From Curtobacterium salicis (GTDB taxonomy: Bacteria; Actinomycetota; Actinomycetes; Actinomycetales; Microbacteriaceae), in NCBI RefSeq assembly GCF_011759505.1, contig NZ_JAAOYO010000002.1:496001-560000 (forward strand): a stretch of DNA of 64,000 nucleotides. The letters are read 5' to 3'. Within the stretch, counting starts at the first letter, position 1. Each line of letters opens with the position of its first letter. The notes beneath the pieces are model-generated. The model worked only from the letters and a program-made list of their open reading frames with translations. It searched no databases and was not told the origin of the DNA. The position numbers were made by a program, and so were the translations under genes. This document shows, piece by piece, positions 32,497 to 40,162 of this stretch.

Positions 32497-33249
32497 TCAG
32501 TGCGCCGAATACCCGCCGTCCACCAGGTGGTAGCTGCCACTGATGAACGACGCCTGGTCGCTGAGCAGGAACAGGACGAGCGCGGCGACCTCGGCGTCCG
32601 TGCCGAGCCGTCCGGCGGCGTGCTGCGCCTCGAGGCCGGCGAGCTCGTCGCCGCTCAGCGAGGAGCGGACGAGCGGGGTGTCGATGAAGCCCGGGCCGAC
32701 GGCGTTCGTGCGGACGCCCTTCGCCGTGTACTCGAGCGCGGCGACCTTCGTCAGGCCGACGAGGGCGTGCTTCGACGCCACGTAGGCGGCGTTGTTCGCG
32801 ATGCCGACCGAACCGAGGACCGACGACATGTTGACGATCGCGCCGCCGCCGGCCGCCAGGATCGCCGGGATCTCGTAGCGCAGACCGTAGAAGACGCCGT
32901 CGAGGTCGACGGCGCGGACGCGGTCCCAGGCCTCGATGTCGTACTCGCCGATGGGCTGCGGTGCGGCGCCGATGCCCGCGTTGTTGACGGCGAGGTGCAG
33001 TGCGCCGTAGGTGTCGACGGCGAACTGGACGGCCCGCTCGTTGTCGGCGGCGATCGACGAGTTCGCGGAGACGGCGGCCGCGGTGCCACCGGCCTGCTCG
33101 ATCTCGGCGGCGACCCGCTCGGCGGCCTCCTGCTTGATGTCCGTGACGACGACGGAGGCTCCCGCTGCCGCGAGCTCCTTCGCGATCGACTCACCGATGC
33201 CGCTGCCACCACCGGTGACGATGGCGACCTTGCCCTCGAACCCGTTCAT
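32497..33249 (-). CDS. SDR family oxidoreductase
   Basis: The 250-residue protein is a classical SDR. It has the NAD(P) motif TGGGSGIGE (about residues 12-20), NNAG in VNNAGIG, the catalytic Ser in NMSSVLGS, YVASKHA with the Tyr-Lys pair, and the C-terminal ISGSYHLVDGGYSAH. It oxidises or reduces an alcohol or ketone with NAD(P). GGAGGAG lies 8 bases before ATG 33249. The substrate cannot be read from context. Confidence 0.9.
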   Translation of the reverse strand: MNGFEGKVAIVTGGGSGIGESIAKELAAAGASVVVTDIKQEAAERVAAEIEQAGGTAAAVSANSSIAADNERAVQFAVDTYGALHLAVNNAGIGAAPQPIGEYDIEAWDRVRAVDLDGVFYGLRYEIPAILAAGGGAIVNMSSVLGSVGIANNAAYVASKHALVGLTKVAALEYTAKGVRTNAVGPGFIDTPLVRSSLSGDELAGLEAQHAAGRLGTDAEVAALVLFLLSDQASFISGSYHLVDGGYSAH

Positions 33250-33407
33250 GCGTCCTGCTCCTCCCGTGCCTTCCGGCCCGTGTCGATTGGGCAACACCTG
33301 TTGTCCAGTACCCCACTGTACGCCCGTCGACCGGGGTCGGCAGGCCTGTTCCCGCGCTGCTCCCCACGTGATCGGGCCGAACTGATTCGTTCGCTGAACT
33401 AATGAGC

Positions 33408-33413
33408 TAGGCT
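33408..33413 (+). promoter_or_regulatory. -10 element of the MarR-MFS unit
   Basis: TAGGCT, 8 bases before GTG 33422. Confidence 0.5.
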
Positions 33414-33421
33414 GACGACTC

Positions 33422-33886
33422 GTGACCGTCACCGACCCGCTCCCCACCGCCGCGCGTCGTCGCCCGTCGCCCGACCCCTCGCTCGCCAGCGACGTCCGGA
33501 TCGCCGTGAACCGGCTGTCCCGGACCCTGCGAGCACAGAAGGCCGACACGACCGTCAGCGACGCCCAGTTCTCCGCCCTCGCCCTGCTGCACCGCGAGGG
33601 CGCGATGACCCTCGCGGACCTCAGCCGCCACGAAGGCGTCACCCCGCCCTCCATGACGAAGACCGTGACCGCGCTCGTCGACCGTGGGCTGCTCACGAAG
33701 GACGACCACGGCGACGACCGCCGCAAGGTCCTGCTCTGCCCGACCGCCGACGGCCACGACCTCGTCACCGAGACACGGCAGCGCCGCGACGGCTGGCTCA
33801 CCCCGCGCCTCGCAGCGCTCACCCCGGCGGAACGGAAGACCCTCACCGCCGCCACCGACATCCTCCGGAGGCTCGCCGCCCAGTGA
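33422..33886 (+). CDS. MarR-family transcriptional regulator
   Basis: The 154-residue protein has the MarR HTH and wing: MTLADLSRHEGVTPPSMTKTV (about residues 61-81) and KDDHGDDRRKVLLCPTADG. It overlaps the following MFS transporter gene by 4 bases, so it probably represses its own transcript and the exporter until a ligand binds. The leaderless GTG start is supported by TAGGCT 8 bases upstream. Confidence 0.88.
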   Translation: MTVTDPLPTAARRRPSPDPSLASDVRIAVNRLSRTLRAQKADTTVSDAQFSALALLHREGAMTLADLSRHEGVTPPSMTKTVTALVDRGLLTKDDHGDDRRKVLLCPTADGHDLVTETRQRRDGWLTPRLAALTPAERKTLTAATDILRRLAAQ

Positions 33887-35241
33887 GTGCCATGTTCCGG
33901 TCCCTCTCGGGACGCAACTACCGCATCTGGTTCGCCGGTGCCCTCGTGTCGAACATCGGCACGTGGATGCAGCGCACTGCCCAGGACTGGCTCGTCCTCA
34001 CCCAGCTGACCCACGACGACGCCGTCGCGGTCGGTGTCACCATGGCGCTGCAGTTCGGGCCGCAGCTGCTCCTGCTGCCCTGGACCGGCCTGGTCGCCGA
34101 CCGCTTCGACCGACGCCGGATGCTCATGCTGACGCAGGGCCTGATGGGGCTGCTCGGCCTCGGGCTCGCCGTGATGGTCCTCACCGACACCGCGACGCTC
34201 TGGTCCCTCTACGGCTTCGCGCTCGCACTCGGCGTCGTCGCCGCCTTCGACACCCCGGTCCGCCAGGCCTTCGTGTCCGACGTCGTCACCGGCGAACAGG
34301 TCTCCAACGCCGTCGCGCTCAACTCGGCGTCGTTCAACGCCGCTCGGCTCATCGGCCCCGCGGTCGCCGGCGTCCTCATCGCCGCGATCGGATCCGGGTG
34401 GGTGTTCGTCATCAACGCCGGGTCGTTCCTGGCCGTGCTCGTCGCGCTGCGGTTCGTCGACCCACGACAGCTCGCCGACCGGGCGCGGGCTCCACGCGGC
34501 AAGGGGCAGCTCGTCGCGGGCTTCCGGTACGTCCGGACCCGACCGGACATCATCGTGGTGCTCTGCATGATCTTCGTCGTCGGGACGTTCGGCGTGAACT
34601 TCCCGATCTTCACGTCGACGATGGCGCGCGTGGAGTTCCACCGCGGCGCCGGCGAGTTCGGACTCCTCAACTCGGTGATGGCGGTCGGGTCGGTGCTCGG
34701 CGCACTGCTTTCCGCGCGCCGGGAGGTCCCCCGGATGCGGACGCTCACCATCGCGGCCGGCGGGTTCGGACTCGCCTGCACCGCCGCGGCGTTCGCACCG
34801 ACCTACTGGACCTTCGCCGTCCTGCTCGCGTTCGTCGGGCTCGCCTCACTGACCTTCATGACCACCGCGAACGCCCTCGTGCAGACCACCACCGCACCCG
34901 CGATGCGCGGACGCGTGATGGCCCTCTACATGGCGGTCTTCGCCGGCGGGACGCCGCTCGGCGCCCCGATCGTCGGAGCGGTCGCCGACGCCTGGGGCCC
35001 CCGCTGGGCCATCGGCGTCGGCGCGACCTCGGGCTTCGTCGCCCTGGCGATCGCACTCGTCTGGCTCGTCCGGTTCCAGCACGTCCGCCTGCGCTACGAC
35101 GCCGACAACCGCCTGCACCTGGCCGTCACACGGTCACTGCCGGTGGTCGCCCCGGCACCCGGCACGCGAGCCGCTCGGGCCGCCGTGCGGCGGGACCTGG
35201 AGCACGACGAGGCGGTCGTGGAGCGCTCGAGCGCGGTCTGA
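33883..35241 (+). CDS. MFS transporter, EntS/MFS_3-like
   Basis: The 452-residue protein has 12 predicted helices. The N-terminus (FRSLSGRNYRIWFAGALVSNIGTWMQRTAQDWLVL) is the hallmark of the MFS_3/EntS-like family. The loop GLVADRFDRRRML is motif A. Further typical segments are SFNAARLIGPAVAGVLIAA and PAMRGRVMALYMAVFAGGTPLG. It likely exports a drug or siderophore-like compound. It is translationally coupled to the upstream MarR gene by a 4-base overlap. Confidence 0.92.
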   Translation: MSAMFRSLSGRNYRIWFAGALVSNIGTWMQRTAQDWLVLTQLTHDDAVAVGVTMALQFGPQLLLLPWTGLVADRFDRRRMLMLTQGLMGLLGLGLAVMVLTDTATLWSLYGFALALGVVAAFDTPVRQAFVSDVVTGEQVSNAVALNSASFNAARLIGPAVAGVLIAAIGSGWVFVINAGSFLAVLVALRFVDPRQLADRARAPRGKGQLVAGFRYVRTRPDIIVVLCMIFVVGTFGVNFPIFTSTMARVEFHRGAGEFGLLNSVMAVGSVLGALLSARREVPRMRTLTIAAGGFGLACTAAAFAPTYWTFAVLLAFVGLASLTFMTTANALVQTTTAPAMRGRVMALYMAVFAGGTPLGAPIVGAVADAWGPRWAIGVGATSGFVALAIALVWLVRFQHVRLRYDADNRLHLAVTRSLPVVAPAPGTRAARAAVRRDLEHDEAVVERSSAV

Positions 35242-35280
35242 CGCGGCCGTCGCCCGAGCGGTGACCCGGACCACCCTCCG

Positions 35281-35314
35281 CGACGCCGTCGGGTCAGCGA
35301 CGCCGTCGGGTCAG
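35281..35314. repeat. Tandem 17-bp duplication at the stop of the alpha-E gene
   Basis: CGACGCCGTCGGGTCAG occurs at 35281-35297 and again at 35298-35314; the second copy contains the stop codon of the - strand gene. Confidence 0.8.
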
Positions 35315-36201
35315 CGAGCCGGTTCCGGCGCGGCGAACACCCGGCGGTCGAGCGCGGCCGTGATCGTCTCGGCCGCCGCGGCCAGCCGGGACCCCGCCGA
35401 CCGGGCCGCGTCCACGGCGGTGTCGGGCGTCACCGTCTCGAGCTCCGCACGGGCCTCGCCGAACGCCCGGACCTCGGCCGCCAGGTGCACCCCGACCAGG
35501 TCGTCGAGGCACCCCTCGCTCCGACGTGCCAGGAACAGGAGCGACCGTGGGCTGTGCTCGTCGAGCAGGAGGAACGTGGCCGCATCCGCCGAGGTGCTGC
35601 CGTGCCGGAACTCCCGGTGGAAGGCCTCCCCCGCCCCGCAGGCACGGAGCGCGGTCGACCAGGACGTCGCCGAACCCGGGTCGAGCAGGTCCGAGGCGAG
35701 CATCCGCGCGGTGACGGTCAGCCGTGCCAGCGAACGGCCGAGCGTGAAGAACTCCCACACCTCGTCGCGGCTGACGTCCCCGTCGACCACGCCGACGGCC
35801 AGGGCGCTGCGCTCGCGCACCCATCCGAGGAACTCGTGCGCCTTCTCGCCGACGATCTTCCGCGGCAGGCGGGAACGCGTCGTGTTGAGGCAGTCCCAGA
35901 GCTCGGTCGACACGACGTCACGCGCACGGCGGGCGTCGTCCCGCGCGACGGCGACGGCCGCGGCGATCGAGGCCGGCTCGTGTCGGTCCAGGGCCAGCGC
36001 GTCGAGGGTCGCCGACGGGCTGAGGTCCACGTCCGGTGGCACCGTGGCGCCGACCACCAGCCGGAGGTCCCGACCGAGGCCCGGATCGTCGGTCGCGGGG
36101 TCCCGCCGGGCGAGGTGCACGTCGAGCAGGCGCGCGACGACGTCCGTCCGCTCGACCGCGCCCCCGACACTGTGGACGCTCCTCGCGAGTCGGTTCAGCA
36201 C
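35311..36201 (-). CDS. Alpha-E domain protein (DUF403)
   Basis: The 296-residue all-helical protein starts with MLNRLARSVHSVGGAVERTD, the typical N-terminus of alpha-E proteins, and continues with RDDARRARDVVSTELWDCLN, another family block. Alpha-E proteins usually lie next to a circularly permuted ATP-grasp gene, a transglutaminase-like gene or both. None is present here, so this copy is an orphan. AGGAG lies 5 bases before GTG 36201. Function is unknown. Confidence 0.85.
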   Translation of the reverse strand: MLNRLARSVHSVGGAVERTDVVARLLDVHLARRDPATDDPGLGRDLRLVVGATVPPDVDLSPSATLDALALDRHEPASIAAAVAVARDDARRARDVVSTELWDCLNTTRSRLPRKIVGEKAHEFLGWVRERSALAVGVVDGDVSRDEVWEFFTLGRSLARLTVTARMLASDLLDPGSATSWSTALRACGAGEAFHREFRHGSTSADAATFLLLDEHSPRSLLFLARRSEGCLDDLVGVHLAAEVRAFGEARAELETVTPDTAVDAARSAGSRLAAAAETITAALDRRVFAAPEPAR

Positions 36202-36329
36202 GGCGACTCCTGCATGCGCCGAACCTACTGAGGGCTCGTTGCCGGGGTGTTTCCGAGCCGCGTCACCGGTGTTGCGGGGGACGTGTTCCGAGCGCTCCCT
36301 GGACGCTGGGCGTGCAAGTCATCTCGCTC

Positions 36330-36359
36330 GCTAGACAAACTAACTAGAGCGTCTAGCAT
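36330..36359 (+). promoter_or_regulatory. MarR operator and leaderless promoter
   Basis: GCTAGAC (36330-36336) is inverted at 36351-36357, and CTAGA (36344-36348) pairs with TCTAG (36352-36356). TAGCAT (36354-36359), inside this set, is the -10, 7 bases before ATG 36367. Confidence 0.7.
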
Positions 36360-36366
36360 TGTCCGT

Positions 36367-36882
36367 ATGACTTCCGAGGTGACGACAGCAGCCCCGGGGT
36401 TCTGGTACGGCGAGGACTCCCGGGTCGACGCGGTGGACGTGCTGAACGCCCTGCGTCGGTACCGCACCGCTGAGAGTTCTGCCCAGCGTCGCGTGCGTGA
36501 GGAACTCGGGATCGGTGAGAACGCGCTGATGGCCCTGCGGGTGCTCGTCGACGCCGAGACCTCCGGGCGCACCGTCAACTCGAAGGAGCTCGCGGAACGG
36601 CTCGGCATCACCGCGGCGTCGACCTCGGCGCTCGTCGACCGACTCGTCCGCTCCGGCCACGTCGAGCGTCACGCGGACCCGGGCGACCGCCGCGGCGTCA
36701 TCCTCACCGCCACCGGCAAGTCGATGCGACGGGCGCTCGCGGTCATCGGTGACCTGGACTCCCGCGCCGTCGAGGTCGCGCAGCACCTGCCGCCGGAGGA
36801 CATGGCCGTCGTGGTGGCGTTCCTGCAGCAGATGGCTGGCGCCGTCGACGAGACCGACGTCACCGACGTCGACGAGGACTGA
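36367..36882 (+). CDS. MarR-family transcriptional regulator
   Basis: The 171-residue protein carries the MarR HTH (NSKELAERLGITAASTSALV, about residues 61-80) and wing (RHADPGDRRGVILTATG). The promoter holds three CTAGA-type half-sites overlapping the -10, which points to autorepression. The neighbouring genes (orphan alpha-E, a 62-aa protein) give no target. ATG 36367 lies 7 bases after the -10, so the mRNA should be leaderless. Confidence 0.88.
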   Translation: MTSEVTTAAPGFWYGEDSRVDAVDVLNALRRYRTAESSAQRRVREELGIGENALMALRVLVDAETSGRTVNSKELAERLGITAASTSALVDRLVRSGHVERHADPGDRRGVILTATGKSMRRALAVIGDLDSRAVEVAQHLPPEDMAVVVAFLQQMAGAVDETDVTDVDED

Positions 36883-36920
36883 GCCGGACCTCGTCCGCAC
36901 GGAGCGTCGAGGACCGGGCG

Positions 36921-36926
36921 TACGCT
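36921..36926 (+). promoter_or_regulatory. -10 element of leaderless 62-aa gene
   Basis: TACGCT, 6 bases before ATG 36933. Confidence 0.6.
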
Positions 36927-36932
36927 GACACG

Positions 36933-37121
36933 ATGCGCGAGCCCGAGGACGACATGCCCACGGCGGAGCTCGACGCCCGTGCCCGCGCTGACGCCGCGCT
37001 CCGGCGGATCCGCGACGGCGCCGACCCGACGCGCGAAGCGTTCGACCTGGCGAACACCCTGAACGACGAGTCGGTCAGCCGGTTCGCCCGTCGCCTCCGC
37101 GACCTGTTCCGCCGGTCCTGA
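36933..37121 (+). CDS. Uncharacterised 62-aa helical protein
   Basis: I do not recognise the family. The protein is highly charged and predicted helical (ELDARARADAALRRIRDG, LNDESVSRFARRLRDLFRR), with no membrane segment. It is supported by TACGCT 6 bases upstream, the same leaderless arrangement as many genes here, and by a terminator containing its stop codon. A role as a small regulator or adaptor is possible but not shown. Confidence 0.65.
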   Translation: MREPEDDMPTAELDARARADAALRRIRDGADPTREAFDLANTLNDESVSRFARRLRDLFRRS

Positions 37122-37164
37122 CGCGGACCGGACCAGGAACGCGGCACGGCCCGGTCCGGGTCAG
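37118..37164. terminator. Bidirectional terminator with both stop codons in the stem
   Basis: Bases 37118-37131 and 37151-37164 pair over 14 positions with one mismatch. The stems include the + stop (37119-37121) and the - stop (37161-37163). Confidence 0.7.
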
Positions 37165-38009
37165 AACGCCGTCCCCACCGCCGCGATGTCGTCACCGCCG
37201 TGCCCCGCCGCGCTGGCGTCGGCGTAGACCCGGCCGAGGGCCGCGAGCAGGGTCGTGTCGACGTCCGCGTCACGGGCGGCGTCGGTGATGAGGCCGATGT
37301 CCTTCCGCAGCCCGTCGAGGGCGAACTGCGCGGGGAACGATCCCGCGATCATGGCCGCACCCTTCGTGTGCGCGTAGGCGGAGTCGCTCGCCGAACCGTC
37401 GATCGCGTCGAGGAACAGCTGCGGGTCGAGTCCGAGCGCCCGGGCGAGTGCGAGCGACTGGCCGGTCGCGGCGGTGATCGACGCGATCCAGGCGTTGGCC
37501 GCGAGCTTCAGCGCCGTCCCCTGCCCGACGTGGTCGCCGGCGCGGACGACCTTCGCGCTGACGGCGTCCAGCACCGGCGCGATCACCGACACCGGCTCGT
37601 CCGCACCGGCGACGAGCATCGTGAGCGTGCCCTGCTCCGCCGGGGCCTTCGTGCCGAGCATCATCGCCTCGACGAGCGTGATGTCGTACTTCTCGGCGAG
37701 CTGCACGATCGTCTCGGTCCCCGCGACGCCGATCGTCGACGCCTGCACCCAGACGGCGTCCTGCGGTGCCTCGCCGGCAGCGTGCTCGAGGACGTCGACG
37801 ACCGCGTCGGTGTCGAACAGGGTCAGCAGGACGACCTGCGCCCCGGACACCGCGTCGGCAGCGTCCGTCGACACCGTCGCCCCGTGCTCGCCGAGCGGAC
37901 GGGCCCGGTCCGCGGTGCGGTTCCACACCGTCACGTCGTGCCCCGCTCGGAGGAGCGACTGTGCGACGCCCGCTCCCATCGCTCCGGTTCCCAACACCGA
38001 CACGCGCAC
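37161..38009 (-). CDS. NAD(P)-dependent oxidoreductase, 3-hydroxyisobutyrate dehydrogenase-like
   Basis: The 282-residue protein begins with the Rossmann motif VLGTGAMGAGVAQSLLRAGH. It has the family segments DAVWVQASTIG, EAMMLGTKAPAEQGTLTMLVAG and the catalytic-lysine block GTALKLAANAW (about residues 163-173). It should oxidise a beta-hydroxy acid; the substrate is unknown. GAGGAG lies 6 bases before GTG 38009. Confidence 0.9.
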   Translation of the reverse strand: MRVSVLGTGAMGAGVAQSLLRAGHDVTVWNRTADRARPLGEHGATVSTDAADAVSGAQVVLLTLFDTDAVVDVLEHAAGEAPQDAVWVQASTIGVAGTETIVQLAEKYDITLVEAMMLGTKAPAEQGTLTMLVAGADEPVSVIAPVLDAVSAKVVRAGDHVGQGTALKLAANAWIASITAATGQSLALARALGLDPQLFLDAIDGSASDSAYAHTKGAAMIAGSFPAQFALDGLRKDIGLITDAARDADVDTTLLAALGRVYADASAAGHGGDDIAAVGTAF

Positions 38010-38121
38010 CGTGGTCTCCTCACCGCGTGGCTCCCTGCCACGACCAGATCGACGGTACGCGGCTCGCCGGGGTGCCGACGCAGCACCGGGGAAGCCGTGG
38101 ACGGACGCACACCCGGACCCG

Positions 38122-38946
38122 TCAGTGCAGGAGACCCCGGGCCGCGAGCCACGGCTCCGGGTCGACCGGCTGCCCGGCCAGGACCACCTCGAAGTGCAGG
38201 TGCGGCCCCGTGGAGACACCGGTGCTGCCGACGGCACCGATGCGCTCGCCCACGCCGACCGACTGCCCCGGCCGCACGTCGACGACGGACAGGTGTCCGT
38301 ACCGCGTCTCCGTGCCGTCGGCGTGGCGGAGGAGCACCTGGTTGCCGTACCCGCCGAGCACCCCGGCGGACACGACCGTCCCGGACATCACCGCCAGGAC
38401 GGGCGTCCCGGTGGCAGCAGCGAAGTCGGTGCCCTGGTGATCCGTCGAACACGCGGCGCACCCGGCGACGCTCCGGCCGCCGAAGTTGCCGGCCGACGGG
38501 ATCGTCCCGGCGACCGGACGCGCGACGGCCTCGGACGACCCGGGCTGGCGCGCCAGGAGCACTCCGTCGGGCCGGCGGACGATCGTGAAGTCGGCTCGCG
38601 CGGGGGTGTCCGGGGTGGCCCCGACCGCGCGGAAGACCTGCGACGGCACACCCGGTGCGGCCACCACGACCGGCGTGGCATCGGCCGCCGGCGGCGCCGT
38701 GTCCGTGACCAGCAGGCAGCCGGCGATCGCGACCGACGCCAGGGCGAGTCGCCGTCGACCCCACCAGTGGTCCCGCACGTCACGGACGGTGCTGCTGGCC
38801 GAGGCGCGGACGAGAGCGACGGTGAGCGACGCGCCCGGCGGGAGTCGTGGGCGGGCGCCGGGGACCGCTGTCGCTGTCGCCGTCGCTGCGTGCCGGGCTC
38901 GGGCTCGGCGGTGCCGGCCTCGGGCACCGGGTCGTCGCCGGGGCAT
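38122..38946 (-). CDS. M23-family peptidoglycan peptidase
   Basis: The 274-residue protein has a basic N-terminus, one membrane anchor (LALASVAIAGCLLVTDTA, about residues 68-85) and an extracytoplasmic LytM domain. The zinc site is HQGTDF (about residue 165) and GPHLHFEV (about 250); GYGNQVLLRHADGTETRYGHLS is also typical. It likely cuts peptide bridges of peptidoglycan, or regulates another hydrolase. The start is uncertain: ATG 38946 is used, but the anchor would be kept with later starts. It lies 26 bases after the 91-aa gene and is probably in its operon. Confidence 0.85.
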   Translation of the reverse strand: MPRRRPGARGRHRRARARHAATATATAVPGARPRLPPGASLTVALVRASASSTVRDVRDHWWGRRRLALASVAIAGCLLVTDTAPPAADATPVVVAAPGVPSQVFRAVGATPDTPARADFTIVRRPDGVLLARQPGSSEAVARPVAGTIPSAGNFGGRSVAGCAACSTDHQGTDFAAATGTPVLAVMSGTVVSAGVLGGYGNQVLLRHADGTETRYGHLSVVDVRPGQSVGVGERIGAVGSTGVSTGPHLHFEVVLAGQPVDPEPWLAARGLLH

Positions 38947-38972
38947 CGAGATCAGTGGGGACACGGCGACGG

Positions 38973-39248
38973 TCAGGCCCGGACGACGCCGCTGGCGAGG
39001 ATCCGGTCGAGCTCGAGCGCGACGGCGTCGACGACCGCGCGGGTGACCGCGTCGACGACCGCCTCGACCAGCGGGAGCTGCTCGTGGCAGACGACGTGCT
39101 CCCGTGCGAGCGAGGCCCGCAGGCTGGCGGGGACGGCGTCGATGACCTCGACGAGTTCTGCGGGCACGTCGATGGACGGCCGGACCGGGGCGGAGTCGGA
39201 CTGTCCCATCCGGCGGGCGATGGCGTCGAAGAGCGGCGTCGAGGACAT
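38973..39248 (-). CDS. Uncharacterised 91-aa protein
   Basis: I do not recognise the family. The protein is predicted helical, with SSTPLFDAIARRMGQ at the start and a long C-terminal helix (VEAVVDAVTRAVVDAVALELDRIL). No membrane segment or signal is seen. Its gene has an unusually good promoter for this window (39311-39339) and the spaced GGAAAGG upstream of ATG 39248. It precedes the M23 peptidase by 26 bases. Confidence 0.65.
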   Translation of the reverse strand: MSSTPLFDAIARRMGQSDSAPVRPSIDVPAELVEVIDAVPASLRASLAREHVVCHEQLPLVEAVVDAVTRAVVDAVALELDRILASGVVRA

Positions 39249-39310
39249 GGTGGGCCTTTCCCTGGAGGAGTTCGGGTGCCCACCGATGCTGATCCCGGCG
39301 GGCTGGTCCC

Positions 39311-39339
39311 ACCATACGATCAGTATTTCAGATATGCAA
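39311..39339 (-). promoter_or_regulatory. Near-consensus promoter of the 91-aa/M23 unit
   Basis: On the - strand TTGCAT (39339-39334), 17 bases, TATGGT (39316-39311). The region is the most AT-rich in the neighbourhood. The leader is about 55 bases. Confidence 0.7.
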
Positions 39340-39348
39340 TAGTGACGG

Positions 39349-40089
39349 TCAGTCGGGATCGGCGTCGCCACGGTCGTCGTGCTGCAGGATCCGCTTCACC
39401 CGCTCCACGATCGTGGCCGGCGGCTCGTTGTACACGCCCGCCGGCTCCTGGCCGCTGAGTGCCTGGATCGCCGCCGTCACGGCGTCCGTCGCCTGCCGTC
39501 GGGCCCGACCGGAGCCCGCGGCCCCGAACCCGGAGAGGTCGATCGGCTCGCCGAACTCGATCCGGACCCGCGCCAGCCGAGGCAGCCGCGATCCGACGGG
39601 CTGGACGTCCTCGGTCCCGGTGAGCGCGACCGGCACGACCGGTGCGCCGCTGGTCAGGGCGAGCCAGGCCACCCCGGTCCGCCCCTTGTAGAGCCGACCG
39701 TCGAGCGAGCGGGTGCCCTCGGGGTAGATCGCGAACGCCTCGCCCGCCTCGAGCCGGGCGAGGCCGAGGTCGAGCGCCTGCTGCGCCGCGGCACCGGCAC
39801 CGCGCTCGACGCCGATCGCACCGATGCCGGAGAAGAACGCCCGTGACAGCGCACCCCGGAAGCCCGTCCCGGTGAAGTACTCCTGCTTCGCGAGGAACGA
39901 CACCTTCCGCGGGGCCAGGAGGGTGATGGTCGGCGAGTCGATGAAGGACCGGTGGTTGCTCGCCAGGATCACCGGACCGCGCTTCGGGACGTTCTTCCGG
40001 CCGACCACCTCGGGCCGCCACAGCAGTCGTGCCAGGGGCGCCACCACGGCGCGTCCGAGCACGGTGGCGGACTTCGTCGAACGGGTCAC
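39349..40089 (-). CDS. 1-acyl-sn-glycerol-3-phosphate acyltransferase (PlsC-like)
   Basis: The 246-residue protein carries the acyltransferase motifs NHRSFIDSP (HX4D, about residue 46) and YPEGTRS (about residue 120). A later VVPVALTGTEDV block fits the family. It should transfer an acyl chain to lysophosphatidic acid at the membrane. GTG 40089 is preceded by AGGAGG. Confidence 0.9.
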   Translation of the reverse strand: MTRSTKSATVLGRAVVAPLARLLWRPEVVGRKNVPKRGPVILASNHRSFIDSPTITLLAPRKVSFLAKQEYFTGTGFRGALSRAFFSGIGAIGVERGAGAAAQQALDLGLARLEAGEAFAIYPEGTRSLDGRLYKGRTGVAWLALTSGAPVVPVALTGTEDVQPVGSRLPRLARVRIEFGEPIDLSGFGAAGSGRARRQATDAVTAAIQALSGQEPAGVYNEPPATIVERVKRILQHDDRGDADPD

Positions 40090-40162
40090 ACGGCCTCCTG
40101 TCGAGCGGGAGTTCCCGAGTGTAATGACGCGCTCGGGGCCGACATGCCCCGGACGGCATGGA

